Source: SIG510 sp045540975 (GTDB lineage Bacteria > Bacillota > Clostridia > Oscillospirales > JAAYXM01). Taken from it: 25,117 bases of DNA. The notes under the pieces were generated by a model. The model saw only the letters and a list, made by a program, of their open reading frames with translations, did not search any database and was not told the DNA's origin. How positions within the stretch are numbered: position 1 is the first letter of the stretch; every line of letters starts with the position of its first letter. This document shows positions 14,672 to 22,709 of this stretch, piece by piece. The stretch covers positions 1-25,117 of the forward strand of contig JAZQIE010000162.1 of NCBI GenBank assembly GCA_045540975.1, given 5' to 3'. The position numbers were made by a program, and so were the translations under genes.

Positions 14672-15712
14672 TTATTGGCGGTGACGGTTTACAAAATTGA
14701 TTACATGCAGCCAGTCTTCACGGCTTAAATAATGAAGTCCAGCCCGTAAATGGTATCCGATACAACCGTCGTGATACACGTCACCTACTTGCGGCAGACG
14801 ATTCTCGCAAACGAATCCGATTTTTCCGTGTTTTTCATACGCTTTGCTGACCGCATAACAAGTCAGCATTTCCGGCTCGGGACCCGCCCAAACATCATCG
14901 GCGGCGCTTGCGATATAGACATATCTCGGAACAATTGATGCGACAAGGTAATGCTGGTCAAACGGCATATTCGCTTCGTTGTTTCTGTATTTTTGATAGT
15001 TCTTACAGAATCAATACGGGAAGTTCTTGCAGATATCATCGACCGTTTCACCGCGTTTGCCACGTGTGATTGCGGCGCCGCTGCACCCGGAATTGTTGGA
15101 ATAAGCATAACGGAAACGCTCATCTGTTGCCGCCGCCAAAAGCGCGGTTTTCCCAAGACGGGAATGACCGCAGACAATGCCGCACTCCAAGTCTAAGCAG
15201 TCAAGCGTTTGTGCATAATCCATCGCGCGATGTGCCGCCCATGCCCACATGGAAATTTTACCCGGGTCGCTTTCGCCTCGGATTCCGTTATTATAAAGCA
15301 CGCCTGCAAGACCGTTTGTAAAATCATTGTTATCATCGGTAATATCTTCATAGCAGAATGAAAGCACCGCAAACCCGTGATCAATAATCTCTTCAACCGG
15401 AATGAATTGATCGGGAAGATTGTCGCGGAAGTTGATGCAGATGAAAAAGGGATGCTTTCCTTCCTTATTGGGGATTGAAGCATACAAAGGGAATGTGAAT
15501 TCTTTTTCATCAAAATGCGAGGTGATTTCAACTTTTCTTGAAATGGATTTACCAGCGCAAAAGTTGGGAATGTAATTTTCGGTCACCGAATAAGTTACAT
15601 TCTGAGGTCTTTGCGGCAGGTAGCCGTATTCCTCTTTTTGTAAGATGTCAAGCATCTCGGCTTTTGACTTAAGCGGCGGCAAATTCTTTTCTTCCAATAA
15701 AGTTTTCAGCAT
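14672..15712 (-). pseudogene. CE15-like glucuronoyl esterase / alpha-beta hydrolase, broken by an in-frame TGA
   Basis: The two open frames (15712-15011 and onward from about 15010 to 14672) lie in the same reading frame and together encode one hydrolase of about 346 residues. The first part has the nucleophile elbow GHSRLGK (Ser184) and NNSGCSGAAITRGKRGETVDDI. The second has MPFDQHYLVASIVPRYVY, SAADDVWAGPE and a candidate catalytic His in AGLHYLSREDW. The TGA at 15013-15011 (codon 234) falls in FPY-stop-FCKN, where the family usually has Trp (FPYWF), so one TGG to TGA change explains it. TGA is a normal stop elsewhere in this window. No signal peptide, so a cytoplasmic enzyme if intact. The start is ATG at 15712 with GAGGTGA upstream. 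Confidence 0.85.
14677..14700. repeat. Gene-end repeat, copy C
   Basis: The last codons of the esterase pseudogene (INFVNRHR). 21 of 23 bases match copy A. Confidence 0.65.
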
Positions 15713-15732
15713 AAAAATCACCTCATACCGTT

Positions 15733-15761
15733 ATTATACTTAAAAATATGCAATAAATCAA
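15733..15761 (-). promoter_or_regulatory. Candidate promoter of the esterase pseudogene
   Basis: On the minus strand TTGATT (15756-15761) and a perfect TATAAT (15733-15738) are 17 bases apart, just ahead of the ribosome site. Confidence 0.65.
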
Positions 15762-15794
15762 TAAAACAGGCTTTGAAAACAAAGCCTGTTTTAT
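15761..15794 (-). terminator. Terminator of the adaptor-permease operon
   Basis: A 14-base perfect stem (15761-15774 with 15781-15794) with a 6-base loop. It overlaps the permease TAA and is followed on the minus strand by TTGATTTATT. The stem also borders the next promoter. Confidence 0.8.
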
Positions 15795-16975
15795 GTGTCG
15801 CATTTTAGCGCTTCGATGGGGTCTAATCGGGAAGCGCGAATTGCGGGTATGATGGAAAACAGTGCACCGAGGAATACTGCTGCCAGCGAAATGACCAGAA
15901 ACAATTCGAAACTGAGTGTGATTTTGAAATTCAACAGTCCGGAACAAAGTGAAATCAGACCGTATGCGAGTGAAAACCCTAAGATACTTCCGATGGCGGT
16001 TGTAAGGATCCCTTCGGTTAAAAAGCAGCGTATGATATCGCCTCTGTTTGCGCCGAGTGCCATGCAAATCCCGATTTCCTTTTTTCGTTCATTGACCGAG
16101 GACAGCATGGAATTCATGATGCCAATCCCTGCTACTCCCAGCGAAACCGCGGCAATCGCACTGATAATAAGCCCAATCAAAGCGGTTATCGAGCGGAAAC
16201 CGTCTACATACCCTGCGATGTTTTCAACTTCAAAGCTTCCCTGCCGTTTCTTTGACAAAAGCTCTAACAGATTTGTTTTGATATGTTCTAATTTCGCAGA
16301 TTCGCTGCTTTTAAGCGCGATTTGTGTGATATCGTTCTTACCGCGGATTTGATTGAGTGTTGTATACGGGAGGTAAACGAATTCCGGAATGGCGCCGCCG
16401 ACCATTTGGTTTAACACATCTTTTTGCGGCGAGACGATTCCGATGATTTCAAATTCGCGACTCACACCATCTATCTGAGCAATGAGCTTTTTGCCGACAA
16501 TATTGTCTCTCTTGTAGTATTTCTTTGCAAATGCACTGTCAATGACCGCATATGCACGGTTTGAGTTAATCTCGTTTTGATTCGGAAGTCTCCCATGCAG
16601 AAGCTGTAAATTCAGCACGGATGTGACGTTGGAATCAATGCCCCAAAACAAAACCGATTGCACACGGTTCTTGATTCTGCAGCCACCGTAAACAATCACC
16701 ATCGGTGATGCATCGTCGACCCCCGGTGTTTTCAGAATTGATTCGATATCTTCTATATACAGTTTACTGTTTTCGTCGCTTCCGAATACGGAAATACTCT
16801 CAAATCCGATTTTGTCTAACTCTCGGTCAACCGCTGAAATCCCGTTCTTGCTCAAAGTTGAAATGAGAAACACCGAGCAGACCCCGATTGAGATTGAAAG
16901 AAGTGTGAGTATGACACGTGTTTTGCCGCGCAGAATTGCCTCGAATGCAAATGAGAGAACATCACAACTCTTCAA
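15791..16975 (-). CDS. MacB/FtsX-type ABC transporter permease
   Basis: A 394-residue membrane protein with one N-terminal helix (about 20-42), a large extracytoplasmic MacB-like periplasmic-core domain (about 45-255) and a C-terminal FtsX domain of three helices (about 265-295, 320-345, 355-380). Family blocks GIMNSMLSSVNERKKEIGICMALGA and the ending IPAIRASRLDPIEAL are clear. Such permeases usually work with an ATPase as efflux or mechanotransmission machines. The ATG overlaps the upstream adaptor stop by 4 bases. No ATPase gene lies next to it. Confidence 0.93.
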   Translation of the reverse strand: MKSCDVLSFAFEAILRGKTRVILTLLSISIGVCSVFLISTLSKNGISAVDRELDKIGFESISVFGSDENSKLYIEDIESILKTPGVDDASPMVIVYGGCRIKNRVQSVLFWGIDSNVTSVLNLQLLHGRLPNQNEINSNRAYAVIDSAFAKKYYKRDNIVGKKLIAQIDGVSREFEIIGIVSPQKDVLNQMVGGAIPEFVYLPYTTLNQIRGKNDITQIALKSSESAKLEHIKTNLLELLSKKRQGSFEVENIAGYVDGFRSITALIGLIISAIAAVSLGVAGIGIMNSMLSSVNERKKEIGICMALGANRGDIIRCFLTEGILTTAIGSILGFSLAYGLISLCSGLLNFKITLSFELFLVISLAAVFLGALFSIIPAIRASRLDPIEALKCDT

Positions 16976-17922
16976 TTTGATTCTCCTTTGATTTGTTGCT
17001 TGGGATGCATGACAACCGCTTCGCCTTTCTTCAATCCGTAAAGAATTTCGGTTTCGTCTTCAAGTTCCAGACCTGTTACGATGCGACGAAGTTCACACGT
17101 TCCATCGCTTTTCATCACCGAAACGAGTTCTCTTCCGTCATCGTCTTGGAAGATGCATTCATACGGTATGACCAATGCGTCCTTCTTTTCCGCTGTTTTG
17201 ATTTTAACGGTTGTACTGCATCCTTGACGCAGCGATGCATCAGCATGAGTAAGTTTGATTTGCACCGAAAAATAAGGACTCCCCTCACCTGTTAAATTGA
17301 ACTTTTTTTGCGCTTTTTGCGAAATTTCGGTAACATGGCCGTGATAGGTTTCTTTTGCGAAAGCGGTGCCGGAAACTGCGGCTTCCTGCCCGACCCGAAC
17401 AGAGGAGATGTACAGTTCTGGGATTTCGGCTATCACAATACAGGAGTTGGGGTCCGATATCTCGGCAATCACTGTAAACGGCGCGGATACCTCTCCTTGC
17501 TTTGCTGTCAGTTTTGTGACGGTCCCGTCAATCGTGCCCGTAATGAGTGCGGTGTTCTGCGAGACAGTTGGAAGAAACGAAAGCGGAATATGAGAGTCGA
17601 CAAGATTTGAGACCGTTTCCGCAAATGCTTGAAGCCCCTCGTTATTTTCGGTTCTTCGCAGGAGTATTTTATCGCCTTTAGCGACGCGTTGGCCTTCTGT
17701 TACATAGACGTTTAGAATATTTGACGGCTCGGAGAATATAATGGATTGTCGCAGGTTTCCGACGACGGTGCCTTGTGCTATAACGCTGTTATAAAGATTT
17801 TGTGTTTTTACCGAAACGGTTTCTGCCGAAATTGAATCGGTGTGGGCAGAAACGGATGTGAATTGATAGACTCCGAAGGAGAACATGATTACACAAACCA
17901 ACGCAAACAAACCCTTTTTCAA
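16972..17922 (-). CDS. HlyD/MacA-type efflux adaptor (membrane fusion protein)
   Basis: About 316 residues, anchored by an N-terminal signal-anchor helix (first 20 residues: KKGLFALVCVIMFSFGVYQF). Barrel-sandwich (lipoyl-like) halves appear at GNLRQSIIFSEPSNILNVYVTEGQRVAKGDKIL and around GTIDGTVTKLTAKQGEVSAPFTVIAEISDP. A beta-barrel and a membrane-proximal domain follow (VVIPYECIFQDDDGRELVSVM). The alpha-helical hairpin between them is short, as in Gram-positive adaptors. A TTG at 17922 lies 6 bases from AGGAGG, whereas ATG 17928 abuts it, so TTG is preferred. Confidence 0.9.
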   Translation of the reverse strand: MKKGLFALVCVIMFSFGVYQFTSVSAHTDSISAETVSVKTQNLYNSVIAQGTVVGNLRQSIIFSEPSNILNVYVTEGQRVAKGDKILLRRTENNEGLQAFAETVSNLVDSHIPLSFLPTVSQNTALITGTIDGTVTKLTAKQGEVSAPFTVIAEISDPNSCIVIAEIPELYISSVRVGQEAAVSGTAFAKETYHGHVTEISQKAQKKFNLTGEGSPYFSVQIKLTHADASLRQGCSTTVKIKTAEKKDALVIPYECIFQDDDGRELVSVMKSDGTCELRRIVTGLELEDETEILYGLKKGEAVVMHPKQQIKGESN

Positions 17923-18005
17923 GTTCATCCTCCTATCAGATTTGAATAAAATCGTATCTCATCGGTAACTTTATTAACAGAATTCGTTGAAACGGAGTGA
18001 ATACT

Positions 18006-18182
18006 TTGTCTTTAATTCCCTGCACAACCGACTGTTTCTATCAGGAAAACGGATACTGTAATCTGGATCACACCGCCGGTGGCGGAATTCCATCGGATTC
18101 CGGCTGCATTCATTATATCCCAAAGAAAAGCGTACCATTCAAAAGCGAGCTAGAAAAACATGGTCGGGAAGGTGTGATGTAA
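18006..18182 (+). CDS. Small Cys-rich protein ahead of the spore germination genes
   Basis: A 58-residue peptide with Cys6, Cys10, Cys18 and Cys34 and a His at 22 (CTTDCFYQENGYCNLDH, then CIHYI). This arrangement suggests a small zinc-binding or redox fold. Similar short proteins are sometimes mislabelled 'hydroxymyristoyl-ACP dehydratase' in databases; nothing here supports an enzyme. TTG at 18006 sits 8 bases after CGGAG and is preferred over GTG 17997, which overlaps that site. It precedes the cortex hydrolase by one base, so it may be expressed in the spore-forming cell. Confidence 0.72.
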   Translation: MSLIPCTTDCFYQENGYCNLDHTAGGGIPSDSGCIHYIPKKSVPFKSELEKHGREGVM

Positions 18183-18183
18183 T

Positions 18184-18624
18184 TTGGCTTTTTCCGATCG
18201 CGAACTCCTTGCACGGCTGATTGAATGCGAAGCCGGCGGCGAAGGTGAAGAAGGAATGAAGGCGGTTGCAAGCGTTGTGATGAACCGCGTTCGTGTGCCA
18301 GGCGGCGAGTATGCAAGAGTTGGAAACGGCAGTATCCGAAACATCATTCTGCAGCCCGGACAATTTGTTTGCGCAGATACATTTGTGGAAGGAATGCCAA
18401 ATCCACAGAATATTTATAATATGCGCCCGGAACAAATCCATTACGATATCGCGGATTGGGCGATTGCGGGAAACCGTCTGCCGCCGCTCGGGACATCGTT
18501 GTGGTTTTACAATCCGTATCTTTCCCCGTGCCGTTCCATGTTCCCCGGACCATCCGGGACTTTTTTGGTAAAAATCCGTCAGCACTGTTTTTACAATCCG
18601 ACGGATGCATATTATTCTACATAA
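18184..18624 (+). CDS. cwlJ: Spore cortex-lytic hydrolase, CwlJ/SleB family
   Basis: A 146-residue catalytic domain (Hydrolase_2) without signal peptide or N-terminal peptidoglycan-binding domain, which fits CwlJ rather than SleB. CwlJ degrades spore cortex muramic-lactam peptidoglycan during germination. The active-site region ECEAGGEGEEGMKAVASVVMNRV contains the conserved Glu-Ala-x-x-Glu (Glu16 to Glu20), followed by PGQFVCAD and the C-terminal QHCFYNP. The start is TTG at 18184 with only a weak site (GAAGGTG). GerQ, which CwlJ needs in Bacillus, is encoded next, supporting the call. Confidence 0.9.
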   Translation: MAFSDRELLARLIECEAGGEGEEGMKAVASVVMNRVRVPGGEYARVGNGSIRNIILQPGQFVCADTFVEGMPNPQNIYNMRPEQIHYDIADWAIAGNRLPPLGTSLWFYNPYLSPCRSMFPGPSGTFLVKIRQHCFYNPTDAYYST

Positions 18625-18637
18625 TGAGGTGCTATTT

Positions 18638-18976
18638 ATGGATCGTTCTAACTTCCCTGTTGAACTGTTTCACCAAAACATGAGCGCAGAGCAAATCGCG
18701 AATCCACAGACAAACGAAGAAGCGTTTCAGGCGTCCTTACTCGGACTTTTGGAGCAAGGGCGTGGGTATTATGTCATTGTCGAGTTCTTAATCGGAACAC
18801 AAAATATGGTCATCAAAGACGGGATACTGACCGGTGTCGGAAATAACTTCATCACGCTCTACCAAGAAGAGGAAGACCGCTATGTTGTATGCGACCTATT
18901 TTCGGTTAAATTCGTGAACTTCTACGATGCGAAAACAAAGCCGAGAAACATTCGTCCTTTCAGACAAACAGTATAA
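18638..18976 (+). CDS. gerQ: Spore coat protein GerQ
   Basis: A 112-residue protein whose C-terminal two thirds match GerQ: LGLLEQGRGYYVIVEFLIGTQNMVIKDGILTGVGNNFITLYQEEEDRYVVCDLFSVKFVNFY. GerQ is a spore-coat/inner-layer protein required for CwlJ localisation. The B. subtilis protein is longer (about 180 residues), with a Gln-rich N-terminus; here that region is short, as in other Clostridia. The ATG at 18638 is behind GAGGTG. It is the last gene of the spore cluster before a terminator. Confidence 0.9.
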   Translation: MDRSNFPVELFHQNMSAEQIANPQTNEEAFQASLLGLLEQGRGYYVIVEFLIGTQNMVIKDGILTGVGNNFITLYQEEEDRYVVCDLFSVKFVNFYDAKTKPRNIRPFRQTV

Positions 18977-18982
18977 AAAAAC

Positions 18983-19011
18983 AGAGCCGAAATCAAATCG
19001 ATTTCGGCTCT
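18983..19011. terminator. Bidirectional terminator between gerQ and cysK
   Basis: A 12-base perfect stem (18983-18994 with 19000-19011) with a 5-base loop. T-rich tails lie on both strands: TTATT on +, and a run of T from the A-run at 18975-18981 on the minus strand. It serves convergent gerQ and cysK. Confidence 0.88.
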
Positions 19012-19019
19012 TTATTGAT

Positions 19020-20036
19020 TTATTCAGCAGGATGAGCAATCACGCTGTCAAGCTCGATTTTTGAAGAAATATAGGTATCTAAAACCGTATAGTCATTGGA
19101 GTAATCGGTAGAAAGGTATTTCTTGTTATCGTCCGCAAATACGGTTGTGACAACCGCATCGTCGCCCAGTTGGTTTTGTGCCAGGACACACCCGAGGAAG
19201 TTTGCGCCGGACGAAATACCGACACCGATGCCAAGTTTTTCGGAGAGCATACGTGCCATGATGATGGAATCTTCGTCACCGACGGAAACGACGTTATCAA
19301 GTTCGTTCAAGCGGAGCAGACTCGGGATAAATTCATCCGAGATGCCTTGGATACGATGCGCACCCACCTTAAATCCGGTGGAAAGTGTGGGTGAACTCTC
19401 GGGTTCAAGCGGATGTACCTTGCAAGCAGGATTCACTTTCCTGAGAGCATTCCCGATTCCCATGACGGTGCCGCCGGTACCGACACCTGCAACAACCGCA
19501 TCTGCCGTCAAATCAATTGCGGCGAGCTGGTCGATGATTTCACGTCCGGTGGTTAACTCGTGTGTGACGGTATTCTGCTCGTTTGAAAACTGACACGGCA
19601 AGAAGATTCCGGGGTCCTTTGCGAGTTGCTCGGTCATCGCGATGGAGCCTAAGAAACCACCTTCTTCTTTTGAAACCAAAACAACCTCCGCGCCGAAGGC
19701 GCGCATCAGATTGACGCGCTCCTTACTCATCCAATCAGGCATATAAATCGAGACCGGATGTCCCAGATTCCTGCCGATTGCGGAGAATGCGATACCGGTA
19801 TTGCCGCTGGTGGCTTCAATGATACGGTCACCTGCCGCGATACTGCCGTCTTTATACGCTTCATTCAAAATATGTAGCGCGACACGGTCTTTGATACTTC
19901 CTGTCAGATTCAGCCACTCAGCCTTTGCGAACACACGACGCTTCTTACCGCAATAGGAAAAACGGATTTCAAGAAGCGGCGTATTGCCGACAAGTGCCGA
20001 TATCCGGTCAAATTTCTTCTGCTGTTCGTTTGTCAT
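19020..20036 (-). CDS. cysK: Cysteine synthase (PLP fold type II)
   Basis: A 338-residue O-acetylserine sulfhydrylase-type enzyme that makes cysteine from O-acetylserine and sulfide. The PLP lysine is Lys49 in LTGSIKDR. TSGNTG (76-81) binds substrate, GVGTGGT (184-190) the phosphate, and SSGAN (275-279) the pyridine ring. The last 25 residues form a slightly long tail. The ATG overlaps the stop of the D,D-carboxypeptidase gene by 4 bases, so it is the last gene of that run. I cannot tell CysK from CysM or a cystathionine beta-synthase-like enzyme by eye. Confidence 0.88.
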   Translation of the reverse strand: MTNEQQKKFDRISALVGNTPLLEIRFSYCGKKRRVFAKAEWLNLTGSIKDRVALHILNEAYKDGSIAAGDRIIEATSGNTGIAFSAIGRNLGHPVSIYMPDWMSKERVNLMRAFGAEVVLVSKEEGGFLGSIAMTEQLAKDPGIFLPCQFSNEQNTVTHELTTGREIIDQLAAIDLTADAVVAGVGTGGTVMGIGNALRKVNPACKVHPLEPESSPTLSTGFKVGAHRIQGISDEFIPSLLRLNELDNVVSVGDEDSIIMARMLSEKLGIGVGISSGANFLGCVLAQNQLGDDAVVTTVFADDNKKYLSTDYSNDYTVLDTYISSKIELDSVIAHPAE

Positions 20037-21130
20037 CCTAAAAACCTCTTACGAATAGAATACAAGAATTTATGCATAAACCCCTTCGGGGCTAATGTGC
20101 GAATCGTTTCATCAGCCACCAGCGGTACAGTGCTGACAGTTTCACCGCGCACTTGCAGGACCGCGGTTCCGATCACATCTCCCTTGGAGATTGGTGCATA
20201 CAAAAAGCGCGGTAAGTGAAAGATTATCTCGACGTTTTGCGAATCATCATGCGTGATGACCGCATCAAGATTTGCTCCGAATACAATCGGGACTTTTGAA
20301 GCATCACCGCTATAAATCGGAAGAACAACCGCTGTATCGCCTGCAACACGGAGTGTTTTACGGGCAATTTTGGAAAAACCGAAATCGTATAGTATTTTAT
20401 GATTGTTCCAATCGCTCGGCGCATTAAGTGTCACCGCAACGAGGCGGATTCCATCGTGCACCGCGCTGGTAACCAAGCAACGGCCGGAGGCTTTGGTAAA
20501 GCCTGTTTTAATTCCGTCACAACCGTTGTACATGGAGAGAAGCCGATTGTGATTGTTGAGGAAATGTGAACCTGCACGATATGATTTTGCCGCTACAATC
20601 TCCCGAAAGGTCGGGTTTTGCATGGCATGAACAGCAAGACGAGCCATGTCATGCGCTGTGGAATAATGACCGACGGACGGAAGTCCGCTCGGATTCTCAA
20701 ATCGAGTGTGCAAAAGCCCTAATTCTTTCGCTTTTGCGTTCATGAGAGAAACAAACTCCTCTTGTGATCCTGCGACATGGTCTGCAAGCACCACAGCACA
20801 ATCGTTTCCGGAACTGAGCATAAGCCCGTAGAGTAAATCGGAAACAGTGAGGCGCTCACCTGCCTGCAAATACATGGACGAGCCTTCGATTCCGACACAC
20901 GATTGTTTGATCGTGACAAGCTCATCCAAATCAGCAGATTCCAAAACGATGAGTGCGGTCATGATTTTCGTGGTAGATGCCATGCCGCGCTCTGATTCAC
21001 TCGCTTTTTCGTACAGTACCATTCCTGTGGATGCCTCAATCAAGATGGCAGACTGCGCCGAAACGGACACAGCACTTGCTAAACTCAAGACAGAGGCAAC
21101 CAAAACAAGAACAATCAAAAATTTCTTCAC
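20033..21130 (-). CDS. D-alanyl-D-alanine carboxypeptidase (PBP5/DacF type)
   Basis: A 365-residue serine-type carboxypeptidase that trims peptidoglycan stem peptides. The signal peptide is about residues 1-25 (VKKFLIVLVLVASVLSLASA). Catalytic motifs are S-T-T-K (Ser52 to Lys55), SGN (107-109) and KTG (208-210). A C-terminal beta-sheet domain and a final cationic stretch (HKFLYSIRKRFLG) suggest amphipathic membrane attachment. GTG at 21130 is chosen because it is close to GGGAGGGG; upstream codons do not read as a signal. Near the spore gene gerW, it may be a DacF/DacB-type sporulation enzyme, but that is inferred. Confidence 0.93.
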   Translation of the reverse strand: MKKFLIVLVLVASVLSLASAVSVSAQSAILIEASTGMVLYEKASESERGMASTTKIMTALIVLESADLDELVTIKQSCVGIEGSSMYLQAGERLTVSDLLYGLMLSSGNDCAVVLADHVAGSQEEFVSLMNAKAKELGLLHTRFENPSGLPSVGHYSTAHDMARLAVHAMQNPTFREIVAAKSYRAGSHFLNNHNRLLSMYNGCDGIKTGFTKASGRCLVTSAVHDGIRLVAVTLNAPSDWNNHKILYDFGFSKIARKTLRVAGDTAVVLPIYSGDASKVPIVFGANLDAVITHDDSQNVEIIFHLPRFLYAPISKGDVIGTAVLQVRGETVSTVPLVADETIRTLAPKGFMHKFLYSIRKRFLG

Positions 21131-21173
21131 AGACACCCCTCCCCAATCGCATTTTACGGGGAGAAGTCGCAAA

Positions 21174-21575
21174 TTATTCCTCGACGGTACTTTCCTTTTT
21201 TCTCTTTTTAATCATACCGTCAACACGGTCGATGACCTGCGGTACCAACTCGATGGCACGGTCAACGGTTGTGTTTGCGGGTGCGGCAACCGGAATCATC
21301 TTCACATCCTCGCCGTTTACCATCAAAAATGCAACCGGGACAATGGAAGCGCCTGCGCCGCTTCCCCCACCGAAGTTCACCGAATTTTGCTCGGGCTTTC
21401 CGGTGGACGAATCAGCACCGCCCGAAGCGAAGCCGAAACTGACTTTTGAAATCGGAATCAAAAGGATTCCGTCCGGAGTGGTAATCGGAGTTCCGACGAT
21501 GGTATTGACATCGATGATGTCTTTGATTTTATCCATCGTAGTAGCCATGATATCATTTAGATTTTGTCCTGACAT
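21174..21575 (-). CDS. gerW: GerW family sporulation protein (YtfJ)
   Basis: A 133-residue protein with the GerW/YtfJ signature. It has an N-terminal helix (NLNDIMATTMDKIKDIIDVNTIVGTPI), a central beta part with IPISKVSFGFASGG, a Gly-rich block (FGGGSGAGASIVPVAFLMV) and a C-terminal helix with a Lys-rich run. The B. subtilis homologue is made in sporulation and affects germination. ATG 21575 lies 9 bases behind AAAGGA, so the upstream ATG is not used. The gene overlaps the 3' end of the DUF2953 gene, as in other Firmicutes. Confidence 0.92.
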   Translation of the reverse strand: MSGQNLNDIMATTMDKIKDIIDVNTIVGTPITTPDGILLIPISKVSFGFASGGADSSTGKPEQNSVNFGGGSGAGASIVPVAFLMVNGEDVKMIPVAAPANTTVDRAIELVPQVIDRVDGMIKKRKKESTVEE

Positions 21576-22146
21576 TTGAAACATCCTTTCTCTTATTTTG
21601 ATTCTTCAAGAAATTATATGCAAATACAAGCGCAATTGCAAGCACTTGTATCACACGAACAGAACATTTTGCAAACAACTCCACCGTTGATTCGGTTTGC
21701 TCAAAGTCCGCGTTGACATTGACGGTACGCCGATCGATACGGAAATTGTTCTCTAGGAGCGGCAATAGGATACCGACGGTGGCACCGCTTCCGCCAAACA
21801 TCATTGCGGTCCGAAACGGATCTTCCGATGCAATCAAAGCGTTGATTCTAAGGTCTCGAATCCTGATTGCTCGAACAAGCTTTCCGAGTGTTTTCAAGAC
21901 AAGTTTTATCAGGGAAATCAAATCACTCAACTTTCCCTTTTTCCGTGGCTTCTCAGTTGAGTTTTTTTCCTCTTTTACTTGTTTTATCGTTCTCTCTTTT
22001 TTCGGAAATGTGATATGGAAAAAGAGATATTTTAAGGTGACGGAAAACCCATCGGAATGATACGAAATCAACGCGGAAAGCGGCGAGAATAATACAATCA
22101 GTATAAGCGCGAGAAGTGACAGCAAAATCCAAGCAAAAACACTCAA
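21553..22146 (-). CDS. DUF2953 membrane protein (YtfI-like)
   Basis: A 197-residue protein with an N-terminal membrane helix (residues 5-25), a Lys/Glu-rich cytoplasmic part (50-75), a conserved middle and a C-terminal hydrophobic stretch. The block DLRINALIASEDPFRTAMMFGGSGATVGILLPLLENNF is the DUF2953 hallmark. The gene regularly precedes gerW/ytfJ, as it does here (23-base overlap). Its start overlaps the scpB stop by 4 bases. Molecular role unknown. Confidence 0.85.
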   Translation of the reverse strand: MSVFAWILLSLLALILIVLFSPLSALISYHSDGFSVTLKYLFFHITFPKKERTIKQVKEEKNSTEKPRKKGKLSDLISLIKLVLKTLGKLVRAIRIRDLRINALIASEDPFRTAMMFGGSGATVGILLPLLENNFRIDRRTVNVNADFEQTESTVELFAKCSVRVIQVLAIALVFAYNFLKNQNKRKDVSNVRTKSK

Positions 22147-22709
22147 GATTCAGCCACCTCCGCAGAATCCGCAAACGAAAGCTGCTTTTCAGTCTCTTCG
22201 AGTTCGGGAAGCGGCGGCAGATCGTCCAATGTGGTCAATCCGAATACACGCAGAAAATTCTGTGTGGTGCGGTAAAGAATCGGTCGACCCGGAACATCCA
22301 ATCTCCCCGCTTCTTCAATTAAGTCCTTCTCAACAAGCGAGGATACAGAATAAGAACTGTCAACCCCGCGCACCTGCTCAATATAAGCGCGAGTGATGGG
22401 CTGACGGTATGCGATAATCGAGAGAACTTCCAGCAAGACAGCGGAAAGCTGACCGCCTTTTCGCGTTTCAAGTACCTTTCGTACCACTTCCGCATGCAAA
22501 GGGTCGGAACACATCTGGAAGGAATTTTCCAGACGGATGATACGAATACCGCGCTGGTCGAACTGATAGGAATCCATCAAACTCTGAGCGGCTTCGCAAA
22601 CCTCATCCTCGCTGATTTCCAGCGCATCCGACAGGCGGCGGATCGAAACCGGGTCACCCGAAGCAAATAAGATTGCCTCAATCGCGCGTTCAAGATATCG
22701 TGTTTCCAT
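22143..22709 (-). CDS. scpB: Segregation and condensation protein B
   Basis: A 188-residue winged-helix protein, the KITE partner of ScpA in the SMC condensin complex that compacts and separates chromosomes. Family blocks are AIEAILFASGDPVSI, SAVLLEVLSIIAYRQPITRAYIEQVRG and GRPILYRTTQNFLRVFGL. ATG 22709 has AGAGGA 9 bases upstream and is preferred over 22718. It overlaps the end of scpA by 20 bases. Confidence 0.95.
   Translation of the reverse strand: METRYLERAIEAILFASGDPVSIRRLSDALEISEDEVCEAAQSLMDSYQFDQRGIRIIRLENSFQMCSDPLHAEVVRKVLETRKGGQLSAVLLEVLSIIAYRQPITRAYIEQVRGVDSSYSVSSLVEKDLIEEAGRLDVPGRPILYRTTQNFLRVFGLTTLDDLPPLPELEETEKQLSFADSAEVAES

Noticed and set aside
15011..15013. TGA recoded as Trp or selenocysteine
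   Set aside because: TGA ends ispA, nadK and recN normally, and no SECIS-like case is needed. Nonsense mutation is the simpler reading.
17929..18005. Sporulation-sigma promoter ahead of the Cys-rich gene
   Set aside because: CATCGGTA-like and GAATA-like pieces exist, but spacing does not fit the sigma-E, -G or -K consensus.
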